A stretch of DNA of 64,000 nt from Jacaranda mimosifolia (Eukaryota; Streptophyta; Magnoliopsida; Lamiales; Bignoniaceae). The notes beneath the pieces were generated by a model, which saw only the letters and a list, made by a program, of their open reading frames with translations, made no database searches and was not told the origin of the DNA. Shown one piece after another: positions 37,714-49,263 of the stretch. The DNA is taken from the NCBI GenBank assembly GCA_018894105.1, contig CM032121.1:39650230-39714229 (forward strand), in the 5' to 3' direction. Positions within the stretch are counted from its first letter, which is position 1, and every line of letters begins with the position of its first letter. The translations under genes were made by a program, and so were the position numbers.

Positions 37714-38997
37714 GGGCTTGTTCTCTTACATTTTGGGTGTTTTGTAGAAATTTTTTTAGGGGAGTGAGTCTTTAGGAGAAAATTTGAAGAATGTGCCAAA
37801 TGTTTCTTTTTATTTTGGGGAAATATGAAAAATGATTTGAGAATGAATTGTTTGTTTCTTTATGTTTTGGGGGGAGACAAACTTTAATGTTGATGTCAAA
37901 TTAGTTGCTTTTTTGTTGGGTTTATGGGATGTAGATGATTTTTTTATGTAATATATATATATATGTATATTTATAGTTGGATGATGGATGTATATAAATA
38001 TATATATATATATATATTTGTAATGATTGAAATATGATTGTAATGAAATGATGTTTAATTATTTTATTTAATGATTTAATTTGATATTTTTATTTTTTGG
38101 GTAGTATAAAAATAAGGCATGTTGTAATATCTTGGAGCTAGTAGTGATTAATTAAAGTTAAACTAATACTTAATAATTCAATTAATGATATGAATCATAT
38201 TATTAATTAAATAATTATATTAAATGGATTATTAAATTTAAAACGAAAATAAATGAATAAATTACACACGTAGTATTTAATGGTATAAAAAAATATTTTA
38301 AAAAACTTAATAAATTTCAATAAATTAATTAAATTTAACTTAATTTAATATGTATTAGAAAATATATAATTTATGAATAAAATTAAAAAATTTCAAATTA
38401 TAAATTATTACTTTAGTGTATTATTATATTTAATAAAAAATGCAACAAATAATTATATAAATATATGAAATAATATAAAATAAATAGAATTATGTTGCCT
38501 ATATTTATTTTAATTTGATGTTATGATTTCATTAGACAAATAAATAAAATTATTTAATTATATCTAACGTGTTATATAAAAAAATCACACAATGTAATTA
38601 TGCTAATTTATACGTAATTTTTGCAGCAGTAAAACAAGAAATTATTGTGTGATTTTTTGTTCATTTCAAAAGACTAATCAATTAAATGGAATGTTTTTCA
38701 GCTGCATTAGTTGAAAAAAAAAATAACAAAAAAAAAAAAAATGAAAAGATGATCAAAGAACAAAGTCAATAATGGCGGCTAGAAGGGTAGGCGAGTGGAG
38801 AGAGCGACGTTGGAGGGGGTGTCAGATTATGTGGGGGGTAGGACAAGTTAGGTGTAGTGTTTTGAAATTGAATTGAGAAGGATTTTTTTGGGATAAAATC
38901 TGAGTGTTTCGGGAAAATTTTTTGGAGAATGTGCCTCCATTCTAAAAATTTTCTGGGGGTTGGAAAATTTTTCGAGAAAATGTAAGACAACAAGCCC
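37714..38997. mobile_element. PIF/Harbinger-like non-autonomous element, 1.28 kb
   Basis: Inverted ends GGGCTTGTTCTCTTACATTTT and AAAATGTAAGACAACAAGCCC differ at one position. They are flanked by TGA at 37711-37713 and 38998-39000, a 3-base target duplication. The inside is AT-rich, with (AT)n tracts at about 37951-38016 and no transposase. Confidence 0.75.
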
Positions 38998-39052
38998 TGA
39001 GTGTTTAAAACAACAAAAATATATTCGAGATTAAAAATGTGGATTTGATATG

Positions 39053-39215
39053 TTATTTTGGAGTAGTATGAAGTAAATTCAAAAAAGGTGACTTCAAACA
39101 GAGTGAAGGATCATTGGAAGATTGGATCATAACAATGATATCCCCTTATGTGTATGAAAATATTCAAGAAAGATACATCTGATAAACTTATGAAACAATA
39201 TATTGTAATCGAAAA
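39053..39215 (-). mobile_element. Copia polyprotein scrap
   Basis: Similar on the same strand to 45115-45260, which encodes the Copia integrase-to-RT linker (see there). Shared words include ATTGGATCATAACAATGA-like and AAAATATTCAAGAAAGATACAT-like blocks. Too short and too worn to read as protein on its own. Confidence 0.5.
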
Positions 39216-39272
39216 ATATAATAGTATTATAATGGGAAGAAGTATAATGCGCTGGTGAAACAAATTGAAATT

Positions 39273-39409
39273 ATAATAAGAGTTGATATGCCGAGTGGCC
39301 TATGGCCCAGCGGCATAAGTCTCCCACATAATGTGGGAGGTCAGGGGTTCGAGCCCTAACGACTCATAATGTGCGTGTGTATAAAAAACAAATAATAATA
39401 AGAGTTGAT
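39273..39409 (+). mobile_element. tRNA-derived SINE with 15-base target duplication
   Basis: Body 39288-39394 between two exact copies of ATAATAAGAGTTGAT (39273-39287 and 39395-39409). It shows a box-A-like TGGCCCAGCGGCATAAG, a box-B GGTTCGAGCCC and a short ATAAAAAACA tail. The matching site in copy 1 (about 26225-26250) has no insertion. Confidence 0.88.
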
Positions 39410-39485
39410 GTTAAATGCAAATCAGGTATAAATTTAAATAAAAGAAGGCTAGTTATTAGAAACTCTTATAATAGAACATGATAGG

Positions 39486-40667
39486 TGTCACAAAGGTGTT
39501 TTTAGGGGCCCAAATTTTTCGCGGCAGAGCACACCCGCTGTGTAGCCTAAACCCGCCAAGGGCCTAGTCAGCCTACCGACCGGCACCCCCACATAGTGCT
39601 TTGGACCAAGTTTGAGTGAACCGTCCAGCCATTCTTTGCACATTAGCATTCACACACGCATGCAACTCGAAACACACACAAGCAACGTACATGTAATGCA
39701 TAATATGGAGACAATAACGTTTACGGGTTGCGCCCAACCTTGTATTCATATTATTCCCACAAATAACATAATACACAGGAGTTTTGCCCTAAGACCGTCC
39801 TGAACTGTTTGCACTCTTAACCTATCCAATTTGCCTGCTCATGGTATTGTGTCAAACGGTGAGGTCTTTAGGCTAAATATGGCCTAAGCTGCAAAACTGT
39901 GTAGTGGACATCCCCCACTACTAGGTCAACTACTGTTGACATCCCCAACGGCTAGGATTAAATCCTACAAAGCCAATCGTGCGGCAGAAGTGGCCAACAA
40001 GCTACCAAGTGTGCTAGGCGGTTACTGGAATGATGTTTACAGCGCCAAGTGTCCCAGTGGTTTCTTAAATAAGTCATACTCAACCGCCCACTTTCTACCA
40101 AGCCCATAATTGTCTTTGCCAAGCGTCCTTGCCAACTACTCTTGTCAACCATCCCAAGTTAATCTGCCAACCGTTAGCCCGTTGTCTTAGCTGACCGTTC
40201 CAACTGACTACCAACTAATGTCCACATATGCGCCATGTCACCCCAACGTGTCGCCAAGTTAGACCGTTATGTGTGTTGCATGCCACCGTCATGCCAGCCT
40301 ATTACCTCGCGCACCCGTGCCACTGTGCGCGCCAGCCTTTGCTTGTGTGCATGCTGCTCCGCTCAGCTACGCCTAAGTCTCGGTATTGCCAGCACGCCTA
40401 TCTTAGTTCCCGCATGCATATCGAGTCATTCTGCTTGTCTCGTCTAAGTGTTGAGCCAACGTGCGCCCAGCTCCACGCACCATCTAGTCAATGCCCAACA
40501 CTAGTGCACAACTTTGCCCACATGTTGCCACAATTTGCCCACATTCTTATCGACAGTCAATATCCAACACTTAGCAAGGGTCTGTGCCGCACCATGCCGA
40601 CACATTTTGCGCACCGTCAAGCCCCATCCTGTCTTATCGATTGCATCCATTGAGTAAGGGTCTTACA
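39486..40667. mobile_element. Solo LTR, 1,182 bases
   Basis: Starts TGTCAC, ends TTACA (TG...CA), with a perfect 5-base target duplication ATAGG at 39481-39485 and 40668-40672. Base composition is near 50% GC, far above the surroundings. The matching place in copy 1 (about 26325) is empty. No internal retrotransposon part is present, so an LTR-LTR recombination product is the best reading. The open frames inside (such as 40228-40653) are chance. Confidence 0.85.
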
Positions 40668-41348
40668 ATAGGCCACTTGCGTGACAATGAAGGAAAAAGA
40701 AAATGGGATAAGCTGATTTTTCATTTATTTATTTATTTTTGTGCATACATATGCATATATATACTACGCACAGTTTATCCACGTCCCGCAACACCAATCA
40801 TTTTTAGAATTTTTTTTTTTTTAGAAAAGCATTAGCATAAAAAATATTAATCTATGGAAAAGCCGCATGATATGTTTAATGCATATTATTTTTCTCTTCT
40901 ACTAAAATTAAAAATTAATGTGAAACAATAATAATGAAATTAATGAATCACCATTGTTGAAAAATATTTGTTTAAAAGGATGTGTTATTGAACGGCCACT
41001 TTGTTTTCTGTTAATTATTTTGGCCCATCTTTTTAATTTTGCAATGTTTACATGATTTTCTCTTTTTTATTTAACGATAGTCCATTATGTTTTTCTTTTG
41101 CTATCATTGTGTATTAATTATTTAGAATTTTTTTTTCTTTTTGTTTACTAAAATAAGATCACGTTAAATGAACAATAAATTTTGGAAAGAAGGGATAGAG
41201 AGACTTATTGATTATTATTTTTCCCAAATAATTGCTCAGATAAAAGTAGTAGACAACAAAAAAAGGTAATAATCAAAGGTGATCAAATATAACACACGTC
41301 CTTCAAAATTCAAAAATTAATTATCTAAAAAAATAACCTAAACAAATA

Positions 41349-41560
41349 GTTATCGAGTGGCCTGTGGTCTAAATAGCATAATTAAGTCTTCCATATAATG
41401 TGGGAGATTAGGAGATCAAAAGTTCGAGTTTGAATGATCAAGTGTGGGGGGTTAGGAGTTTCGAGTAAACAATCAAGTGTGGGAGGTTGGGAGTTCAGGA
41501 GTTCGAGTCCGAACAATCGAGCCTGAACTAACTCCTAATGTGTGTGCATGCGTGTATATG
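41349..41560 (+). mobile_element. tRNA-derived SINE with 17-base target duplication
   Basis: Flanked by exact copies of AATAACCTAAACAAATA (41332-41348 and 41561-41577). Same family as 39288-39394 (GAGTGGCCTGTGG start, AACTCCTAATGTGTGTG end). The GTGTGGGAGGTTAGGAGTTCGAGT region is multiplied inside, giving two or three box-B-like words. It sits about 160 bases upstream of the DUF295 start, within the likely promoter. Confidence 0.88.
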
Positions 41561-41738
41561 AATAACCTAAACAAATACCTTTTCTGCTTACTTCTCCTTC
41601 AAGTTAACAAAATATGGATTGCTTAGGGCAAAAGAAAAGGAAGATAATCCGAAATTCTCTCTTCGAATTATACATTGCCTTATATATAAATGAATTTTTA
41701 TATTTAACAAAAATTGAGTACTGTGTTACGACATAAAA

Positions 41739-43109
41739 ATGGCTTCCTCCGTACTCCTCCGTTGGATTTCTCGGAATGCGGCTGCCGCCTGCAGATCACC
41801 TAAGTATTTGGGTGGTTGTGGTGCTCGGATGATCTCCGCCATGAGCGTTTCAGATGATAATTCAGTCCCTTACCCATCAACTTTGCCTTCAAGAACCTCC
41901 CCTTGGCTGATGCTACCACCGGCCTTCGAAGGCGGCGACAACATGGTTTATAAATTCTACAGCCTTGCCGAGAACAAAGTCCTAAGTGTCAACAAGAGAA
42001 GCGGCGCCGCCGCCGCCGCCGGAGAATTCCAACACGATGACTCTCAGTTGGTAGGATCGTCACACGGCTGGCTGATTTTGTTTAATAAGAAGAACCTCGA
42101 TCTGTTTCTCTCTAATCCCCTCACTCTCCGTCACATCAAGCTTCCACCCATCCAAACTTTACCTATCCGCGAATCGAATTTGAGATACGGATGCGGCTGC
42201 GTATCCAAGGTCGTAATCTCCTGCTCTCCCGACGAAGAAAACTGCCGCGCGATAATGAGCTTCGGTCCAACAGGCAGGCTGGCTTTCTGCTGTCCCGGCC
42301 GCAGCACGGAGTGGACTCCGATCGGCGATCTATATTCCGTGGACAAGTTAGACGGCAAGAACTCTCCAAGGGAATACAAGGATTTTGCCTACTCCAGAAA
42401 ACAAAATCTCTTCTTCTGCGTTACAAAATATGATGACTTCGAGGCTTGGGATCTGCGTGAACCTGGCTCTCCAAAGATGATTCCCTTGGCGAAAAAGGAG
42501 AAGTATAACCCCTGGGCCGCCCGGTCCAACGAAGAAATGGAGCTCAAATGGTTATCCCAACATGTCAATTTCCTCATTGTTACAGAGCCTAATGATGAGC
42601 TCCTCCTCGTGAGGCGGCATGTGCTGCAAAGCGTACATCGGGATGGATCAATAATAAGCGAAGAAGAAGAAGATTTAGTTTTTGATGTTCATCATAAGCT
42701 AATAATCAAAGATGGATTAGATTACTATGTTGATAGTAAGGCTGAGAAAGTGATCTTCGAAAATTGTTTTCCGCATAAGACAATGGGTTTCGATGTTTAT
42801 AAATATGACCCGGATTTCGATTTGTTTTGGTACATGGATCGTTCCTTGGATGGTCTGGCGCTGTTTCTTGGTGAAAACCATGGGTTTGCGGTGTCTGCGT
42901 CTGAGTTCCCTGAATTGAAGCCCAACTCGATTTACTTTACTGATATAGAGGAGATGATTCCAGCCGATGATGCTTGTCCATATGGTGGCCATGATATTGG
43001 CATCTTTGATTATGAGAGGAAGATTTTCTCGCCCTGCTATTATCCCTGTGATGCCCAGAGCATAAAGAGGATTTTTCCGGCGCCTATGTGGTTCAGTCCA
43101 GTCCCATGA
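41739..43109 (+). CDS. DUF295 family protein (KIB-type beta-propeller), probably organelle-targeted
   Basis: Single-exon gene of 456 residues. DUF295 proteins are a large plant family related to the KIB1 F-box-type proteins, and a branch is sent to mitochondria or plastids; their molecular roles are mostly unknown. The first 40 residues (MASSVLLRWISRNAAAACRS and on) are rich in Ala, Ser and Arg with no acidic residue, as in a mitochondrial presequence, and no F-box is seen. Blocks typical of the domain are SHGWLILFNKKNLDLFLSNP, a central VDKLDG / YSRKQNLFFCVTKYDD region, and near the C-terminus GGHDIGIFDYERKIFSP and MWFSPVP. The start is conserved with the pseudogene copy at 28779. Young duplicates of this family are common in plants. 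The promoter contains a SINE insertion. Confidence 0.88.
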   Translation: MASSVLLRWISRNAAAACRSPKYLGGCGARMISAMSVSDDNSVPYPSTLPSRTSPWLMLPPAFEGGDNMVYKFYSLAENKVLSVNKRSGAAAAAGEFQHDDSQLVGSSHGWLILFNKKNLDLFLSNPLTLRHIKLPPIQTLPIRESNLRYGCGCVSKVVISCSPDEENCRAIMSFGPTGRLAFCCPGRSTEWTPIGDLYSVDKLDGKNSPREYKDFAYSRKQNLFFCVTKYDDFEAWDLREPGSPKMIPLAKKEKYNPWAARSNEEMELKWLSQHVNFLIVTEPNDELLLVRRHVLQSVHRDGSIISEEEEDLVFDVHHKLIIKDGLDYYVDSKAEKVIFENCFPHKTMGFDVYKYDPDFDLFWYMDRSLDGLALFLGENHGFAVSASEFPELKPNSIYFTDIEEMIPADDACPYGGHDIGIFDYERKIFSPCYYPCDAQSIKRIFPAPMWFSPVP

Positions 43110-43979
43110 GACGATTTAAGTATTTAATTGCTCTGAGATCAATTTGATTTGGTTTAATTTAATTTGTTTATGGTTTTAATGGATTGATAGTAATTAATGT
43201 GGGTTTGATTTGTTCTTTCTGTTTGTTTTATTTCAATTATGGAGTGTTTGATCTTTTCATTTGGGTAAGATATAGTTTTATATGCATGCATGTGTGCATG
43301 GTGAAATGCAATAATTATTCTTCAAATCTTTCCAACTTTTCAATCACTCAAATCAAGAAATAGACATGAACTTCACAATATTCCTCATTTCAAACTTGAA
43401 AATATTTACAATAATTTGCAACTTTTTCTTTTTGATCAATACCACTAAAACCAAATTCAAGAATTATAAAAACTTTGACCTCAAAGCAATTTCTAGTCAA
43501 ACATGAACGAAAATAAAACTAGTTTTTCTATTTGTTTTGTGCTCCAGAAGATCCTAATGCACGAGCAAACCCCTTGTTTAGTTTAACCCATACAGCCCCA
43601 TTTAAAAAAAAAAAATGAAGAAGAAGAAAGCGACACAAGTTATTTGTTAAAAGGAAAGCAATAGCTATTTTCGGTTTGAGTGATTGGAAAATTGGAGAGA
43701 TTTGAGGAATAATTATTGAGTTTCCTAAATTAAAAGTTTTTTATTGCTTAATTAGTTGAATTTAACTTGAGTTAAGATTGTATTTAAGAAAAGATCATAT
43801 TTATCATCAGATTAGTTTTTCTATGACATGGCAAACATGTAAATGTGTATTGGGTGTAATTGAAGAGATAGTGTATTGGAGAGGAGCCAAATCCCACTTC
43901 TTTGAGAGCGATTATTTGATATATATATAGTAAAGGACGGGTTGAAATTTTAAGTTGAATCGGTTGATGGACCTTGCAT

Positions 43980-44756
43980 AGGGATGGCAATGGGGCGGGG
44001 CAAATCCAAATCCGAGCTCAATCCGTCCCAAATGGGACGGGTTTGGGGCGACTTAACGGGGTATGGGGTGGGGCATGGAGCATGATTTTTCTAACCCGAA
44101 TTATTTGGGGCAGGGTATGGGGTTTACCCACCCCGCCACCCCGAATAATATTAAAATTATATTTTTTATATTATATATAAAAATAATATATAGTAATATT
44201 ATTATTATTATATATAAATTATTTTATATTTTCTAATTAAAAATAATGTCCAAACCAAATAGTTTACGGTTCCACACTTCCACTTCCCATTAGTTTTTTT
44301 TCTTTTCTTTTTTTCATTCCCACCCGTTGTTCATTTCCCACTGGTATTACGCGGGGCATGGTGGAAATTTGTTAGACTTAAAAATTTTGAGTTTTTTTTG
44401 TTTCAATGTATAAAAATTTGGATATTGTGTTAATTATTACTTTAATTTTATTTTTATCTCCTATTTTATTTCTAGAAATTTATCTTCTTTGTATGAATTT
44501 TTTATTTTTGTACTTAAAATTTAAATTTTAATTACAATTAAATGGTTCTGATTTGATGCTTTCATTAGTTTATTCTAATTTTTCTAATTCTTTCTGAGTT
44601 GACGGGTTAAACCCGCCAACCCAACGGGACTAAACGGGGCGGGGCCATTTTTGGGTTGGGACAGAGCAGGGCTAGGCGGGATATAATCTCGTGGGGCGGG
44701 GTATGGGGCAAGCCTAACCCACCCCAAGCCATACCCCGCCCCGTTGTCATGCATAA
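43980..44756. mobile_element. hAT-type MITE with GC-rich ends
   Basis: Starts AGGGATGGCAATGGGGCGGGG and ends CCCCGCCCCGTTGTCATGCATA. The 8-base target duplication CCTTGCAT stands at 43972-43979 and 44757-44764. The ends are GC-rich (GGGGCGGGG, ACCCCGCC) and the middle is AT-rich. No transposase. Confidence 0.85.
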
Positions 44757-45038
44757 CCTTGCATGTTAAGACTTATAAGTTTTGAAATTACAACCACACT
44801 TTAAGTGATTAAAATAAGAATGATATATTAGCGATTAAAAGGTGTTGATTGGATGTGTTGGAACACAGTCTACACACGATATGAATCAACAACACCTCTC
44901 GAGCCAGTTTATATCTTTCAATTTATATTCCATTTTTTATTTTATTTCATGAATATATGATACGTATATTAAATATTTTTTTATAAAAATAATTAATTGA
45001 GAATTAGATGCACTTGGCATAGATGACCCAAAATGCTC

Positions 45039-45345
45039 TCAAGGGTATGCAAGGGAGAAAAATGTAGGGACACGCAAGGAAAGAGAACTAAAATGGACTC
45101 GAGAAGAACATACTATTTTGGAATAATATGAATTAGATTTAAGAAAGGTGATACCAAACAAAATGAAGAAACAATGAGAAATTGAATCATAACAACGACA
45201 ATCCTTTTGCATACAAAAATACCCAAGAAATATACATTTAAGAATTTTAGGAGATAATTTATTATATGAGCAAGATATAAAACAAGTGTCATTTGACAAA
45301 AGTGTAGTGGATGATGCAGCATAATCTAAAATGTCCATATATATC
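45039..45345 (-). pseudogene. Copia retrotransposon polyprotein fragment
   Basis: The minus-strand frame 45039-45338 reads KLSPKILKCIFLGY near its middle, then CRCYDSISHCFF and GITFLKS. This matches the conserved linker of Copia polyproteins between integrase and reverse transcriptase (a KLxPKxxKCIFLGY and GYRCYDP type motif). Flanking domains and LTRs are absent, so it is a remnant. Confidence 0.7.
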
Positions 45346-45616
45346 TGGACTAATGATGAAAATGCATTGACTCATACGATCGATTGAATAATAGAATCCA
45401 ATCCAACTTAAAAGATGTGGATCCTAACTCATCAAGAGCATGACTATATAACTTTTCCTTGATATATATCCCATAGCATGCCACCAATTTTCATGTTGGC
45501 TCCATAATCCTCAACTAATCGCAGCATACAATTATGGGCTTCATGTGTAATGCCGAAGTTAACTTATTCCAAAGTTCTGAAAGTATTCTCAATTGCTCTC
45601 ATTGTTCCCAGATTTA

Positions 45617-45973
45617 GAGGGTGTTTGGCTAAATTTATTTAAAATATTTTTGGAGCTTATAAGATGTTAAATCTTATTTTTAAAATAAATTGTTGAAGTG
45701 TTTGAATAAAATAAAATTTTGGAACTTATAAGATATTAGTTATGGCAATATTGTAATAAAATAGTAAAATAAATAAGCTTGTTAAGATTTTAAAAATAAG
45801 TTAGGGTCTTATTACTTTTTTCAAAAGAGCTTATAAGATGGTTACATCTTATTTTATGATCTTATAAGTTCCTTTTTAAAAAAAAAATTACCAAACACTT
45901 CTTATCATCTTATCAGCTCTTAAACATCATATAAGATATTTTAAAAAGTTTATAAGTTCACCCAAACACCATC
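45617..45973. mobile_element. Tourist-like MITE (PIF/Harbinger)
   Basis: Inverted ends GAGGGTGTTTGG and CCAAACACCATC (11 of 12 match) with TTA at 45614-45616 and 45974-45976. The inside repeats CTTATAAGAT words. 357 bases, non-coding. Confidence 0.75.
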
Positions 45974-46542
45974 TTAGTAGATTCAATTCTCTACCATTTT
46001 TCGAAATCTTTCGTTTTTTTCTGGAGGTGTCAATATTGCAATTAATCCAACAAACATATTGCCCTGTGGAAAGATCCCTGAAAACTCTTTCTTTTTTCTT
46101 AAGAAAAAAAAAAGTAAAATTATTGTCACTATTATGGGTTGATTTAATCAAAAAATTTCTTGACAATGATATTTGCTTGTGAAGAACAAATCTTGTAGCT
46201 TCCCCGGGCCATGAAACAATTAATTGAGAGGTTCAATTCTGGAATAATACATATTGTTCATCCCCAGCCACAAGATTTCCATGGAGCCTTTCTCGAATGT
46301 TTGGATTGAAACTAGCCCCTACACTGCCGACGGTGGAAATCGTTATTTGTGTAATTTGCACCTACTAATCAACAAAATAACGTTTATGGTAAGAAACATT
46401 TTTTTATTACTCGTGGTGGATTGTAATATTATTGAATTAGTGTTATGAATTTCATAAAATTGTATAATTTGTGGCGTATATTTTATAATTATTTTATTGG
46501 GTGAATTTAAAAGATTCTTAATTATTTTATATGATTTTTAAG

Positions 46543-46688
46543 CTCTTTTAAAAATAAGTTGAGGCATGCAGTCCGGTAGCATAAGTTTCTCACATAATGT
46601 ATGAGGTCAAGAGTTCAAATTTTAACAGACTCTTGATGTGTGTATGTGTGTGTTTAAATATTAAAAAGAAAAATCTCTTTTAAAAATA
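46543..46688 (+). mobile_element. tRNA-derived SINE with 14-base target duplication
   Basis: Body 46557-46674 lies between exact copies of CTCTTTTAAAAATA (46543-46556 and 46675-46688). It shares GCATAAGT, CACATAATGT and GACTCTTGATGTGTG with the copies at 39288 and 41349. Box B has decayed to AGTTCAAAT. Confidence 0.82.
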
Positions 46689-47339
46689 TGAGTTCTTAAA
46701 TTTTTTTAAAAGTATTTATTAACAAACTCTTATAAATTTCAAGGTCTTATTCAATTCAAATACTTGAAAATCTTATTTTTAAAATAAGATCTAATATCTT
46801 ATAAATTTCAAATATATATATATATTTAAATTTTTTAAAATAAATTTAACCTAACACCCTATGATGCAAATGCTATAAGGGTTTGGAGCACTCTTCAAGA
46901 TTGTTCAAAATTTAATTCTAGAGATATGCTCAATTAAATCATGAGCGGTAGCAAGTGCAAGTCCCATCATTTAATGAAGATATGTAGTACATTTGGATAA
47001 AAATATTCCACTAGTGAATTCAAGGAGCTAAGTCCTAATTTCTATTCCATCTCACAAGTCTAAAAGCTAAAAGTTTTCTTGTAATTATTTTCATTTTAAC
47101 GTGCATTTTAATTAATTATTTAAAAAGAATTTAAAATTCAAGAAATTCACTTTTTTATATCTCACATCGTATTATCTAAAAAGAAGAGTCTAAAATTCAG
47201 GACATTCATTTTTTTTTTTCCTTAAATTTTTCGCACAATTTCTTTCTTTTTATGTGTGTGCATATATACAAAGTCGTACGTTTAATGCAAAATTATATTT
47301 TGGGCAAATACATAAATTGTGAAATTTATAAGTAATTAC

Positions 47340-48800
47340 GTACCATTGAGGTGCTAGCCAATTTGGATAGAGCTCATTGTTATAAACTTGAAGATCAAAT
47401 GCAAGTCGAGGCAAGAGTTTGCAACTCTCTTTTCTTAAGGCAAATTAGCCCCGCTACGGTGCTCACGGTTTATGGCTATTGCCTCCCAAGATACAACGAC
47501 TACCGTTCAAGTAGTAGTAGCACTACAAACTGCTTGACTCCAGTGAACTTAAAGATCGCTCCAAACTCTCTTTAACAGAATATGAGAAATGAGGAAGAAA
47601 AATGCTATGAAATGTATAGTATTTTTTGGAGTGTGGAATGCAACAAGTGAGGGGCTGAATATATAGAGGATCAAGAGTCACATTGTACGGACATTTTAGT
47701 TCAACATGTCCCCTGATTATGCCTTTGCAGCCACTGGACACAATCCTTGACTGTTCAGAGTTGCAATTTCAAACCGGAAAGGTATTTCCATACTGTTCTG
47801 GAATTTTAAACACCAAAAATTGTGTTTTTAAGATGAAAAGACATTTCCAGAAAAATCTGAAAATTAAATCGGAGGTAATTAAATTCGAATGGGCTTTAAT
47901 TGATTGGACTTTTAATTAAATAAAACAAACCCAGCTGCAGCTGTATTTAATTAAATGAGATAAGCCCAATTATCCAGAAAAATCTGGAAATTAAATCCGA
48001 ATGGGCTTTAATTGATTGGACTTTTAATTAAATAAAACAAGCCCAGCTGCAGTTGTATTTAATTAAATGAAATAAACCCAACAAAATAATTAATTAAATC
48101 TAGCCCAAAAAGATAAGGCTTGAGCCAAGCCCAAAGCTCGGACCCGTGCCGACTGGCCGGCGGCGCGTGTGTGGCTTGGACCGAACCTATAGCCATCTAG
48201 GTCCTCTCCCCTTTAAAGACTATTGGTACCCCAAGGGGCCCAACCCTATAGTCCAAAATTGAGCTATATAAATAGGTCAATTTTTTTATTATTTTTCCAA
48301 TGTGGGACTCCTCATATTCCTACATTTCCATCTTCTCTTAAACCCCACAATAGTCAACTCTTAGGGGCTTACTTTAGGCATTAATTTCTCATTCATTCAA
48401 TAATGAATTTGAACAATTAACGACTCTATCATCATCTACGTTCAACGTAGATTACATTAATCACAAGAGCCTCCAAATTTTCTATTTGATCATCATTAAT
48501 TAATTGGTCAAACTTACCAATTTCCAACAATTACTTCTCATAAGAGGGTTACGGTTTGAACCCGCTTGCGGTAGTAATCTGTAAACTAAACACCTCTGTG
48601 GTTGAAGGGTTTCGACTAACTAGCGCTTCGGTGAGACTATAGTGACGGATTTGCCTTTTGGATAGTAGATATAACTCAAATCAGACATTCTACAGTAATT
48701 GAAAACTCCTATAGTTATACCCAAAAAAAGTTGTTACGCTAGTCACCCTTTCCCTACTTTTTCTCTCATAGATAGAAAAAAAAAAATTATTAGTAAGTAA
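47340..48800. mobile_element. LTR-like block, borders unresolved
   Basis: A long non-coding stretch with a promoter-like part (CTATATAAATAGG at about 48263), a CCAATGTGGGACT block, GC-rich islands (CGACTGGCCGGCGGCGCG at about 48150) and an imperfect direct repeat of about 100 bases (47857-47970 and 47975-48075, sharing GAATGGGCTTTAATTGATTG and CCCAGCTGCAG). This resembles plant retrotransposon LTR or leader DNA, but no TG...CA ends with target duplication could be fixed. Confidence 0.35.
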
Positions 48801-49263
48801 TAGTCACCATGGATCATTTGTACTCTTCTTCATTTTTTTTCTCCCCACAATTAATCCAACCGACACCAACGGCTATGACCTATGAATCAACCACCCTTTA
48901 ACGGTACTCGCCCACGTATTCGTGTCACCTCTGTCTTCCATTCAAGACCAACACTATAATTATGTCAGTGTAAATAATGGTCAACATTTCCCCAACAACA
49001 CTTATTGATGAGGACAAAAGAAAGAATTATATGTAGCCAAATATAAGTTTGCTGTAGCAATTAAGCTCAGTGATTGGTGACATTTTTAAAAATAAAACTT
49101 GTAAACTCCGATAATATAAAGTATGAATCTTGTAAAAATTCTCTACCAAAAGAAGTAAGAAAATTTCTAACTTGTTTTTAAAATTTTTAATAATTTTTTT
49201 ATATTTAAATATATTGATTATGAAATTGAAATTATCAGTATTTTATAAGCTCTAAAATCTAAG

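Larger units (their letters stand above)
37216..41738. other. Repeat-rich region between viral locus and intact DUF295 gene
   Basis: No host gene was found. It holds MITE-like sequence from about 37254 (GGGTAATATTTGGTTATG), a PIF/Harbinger-type element (37714-38997), a Copia scrap (39053-39215), two SINEs (39288-39394 and 41349-41560), a solo LTR (39486-40667) and the 5' flank of the DUF295 gene. Confidence 0.6.
39200..43300 (+). repeat. Segmental duplication, copy 2 (intact gene copy)
   Basis: Counterpart of 26130-30330. It carries two SINEs and one solo LTR that copy 1 lacks at the matching points, and lacks the foldback element of copy 1. These insertions therefore came after the duplication, or were lost cleanly from the other copy. 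Confidence 0.8.

Noticed and set aside
39288..39394. tRNA gene candidate because of box A and GGTTCGAGCCC
   Set aside because: No acceptor stem or cloverleaf could be drawn, and the exact 15-base flanking duplications show a SINE.
40228..40653. Open frame of 141 codons, His- and Cys-rich
   Set aside because: Lies inside the solo LTR, has biased low-information composition and no recognisable domain.
45350..46390. Coding-like words on the minus strand, split by the MITE at 45617-45973
   Set aside because: No long frame, several stops and no family recognised. Could be a worn gene fragment but cannot be supported.
47351..47575. Plus-strand frame of 74 codons
   Set aside because: Sits in the LTR-like block, no motif, no splice or promoter context.
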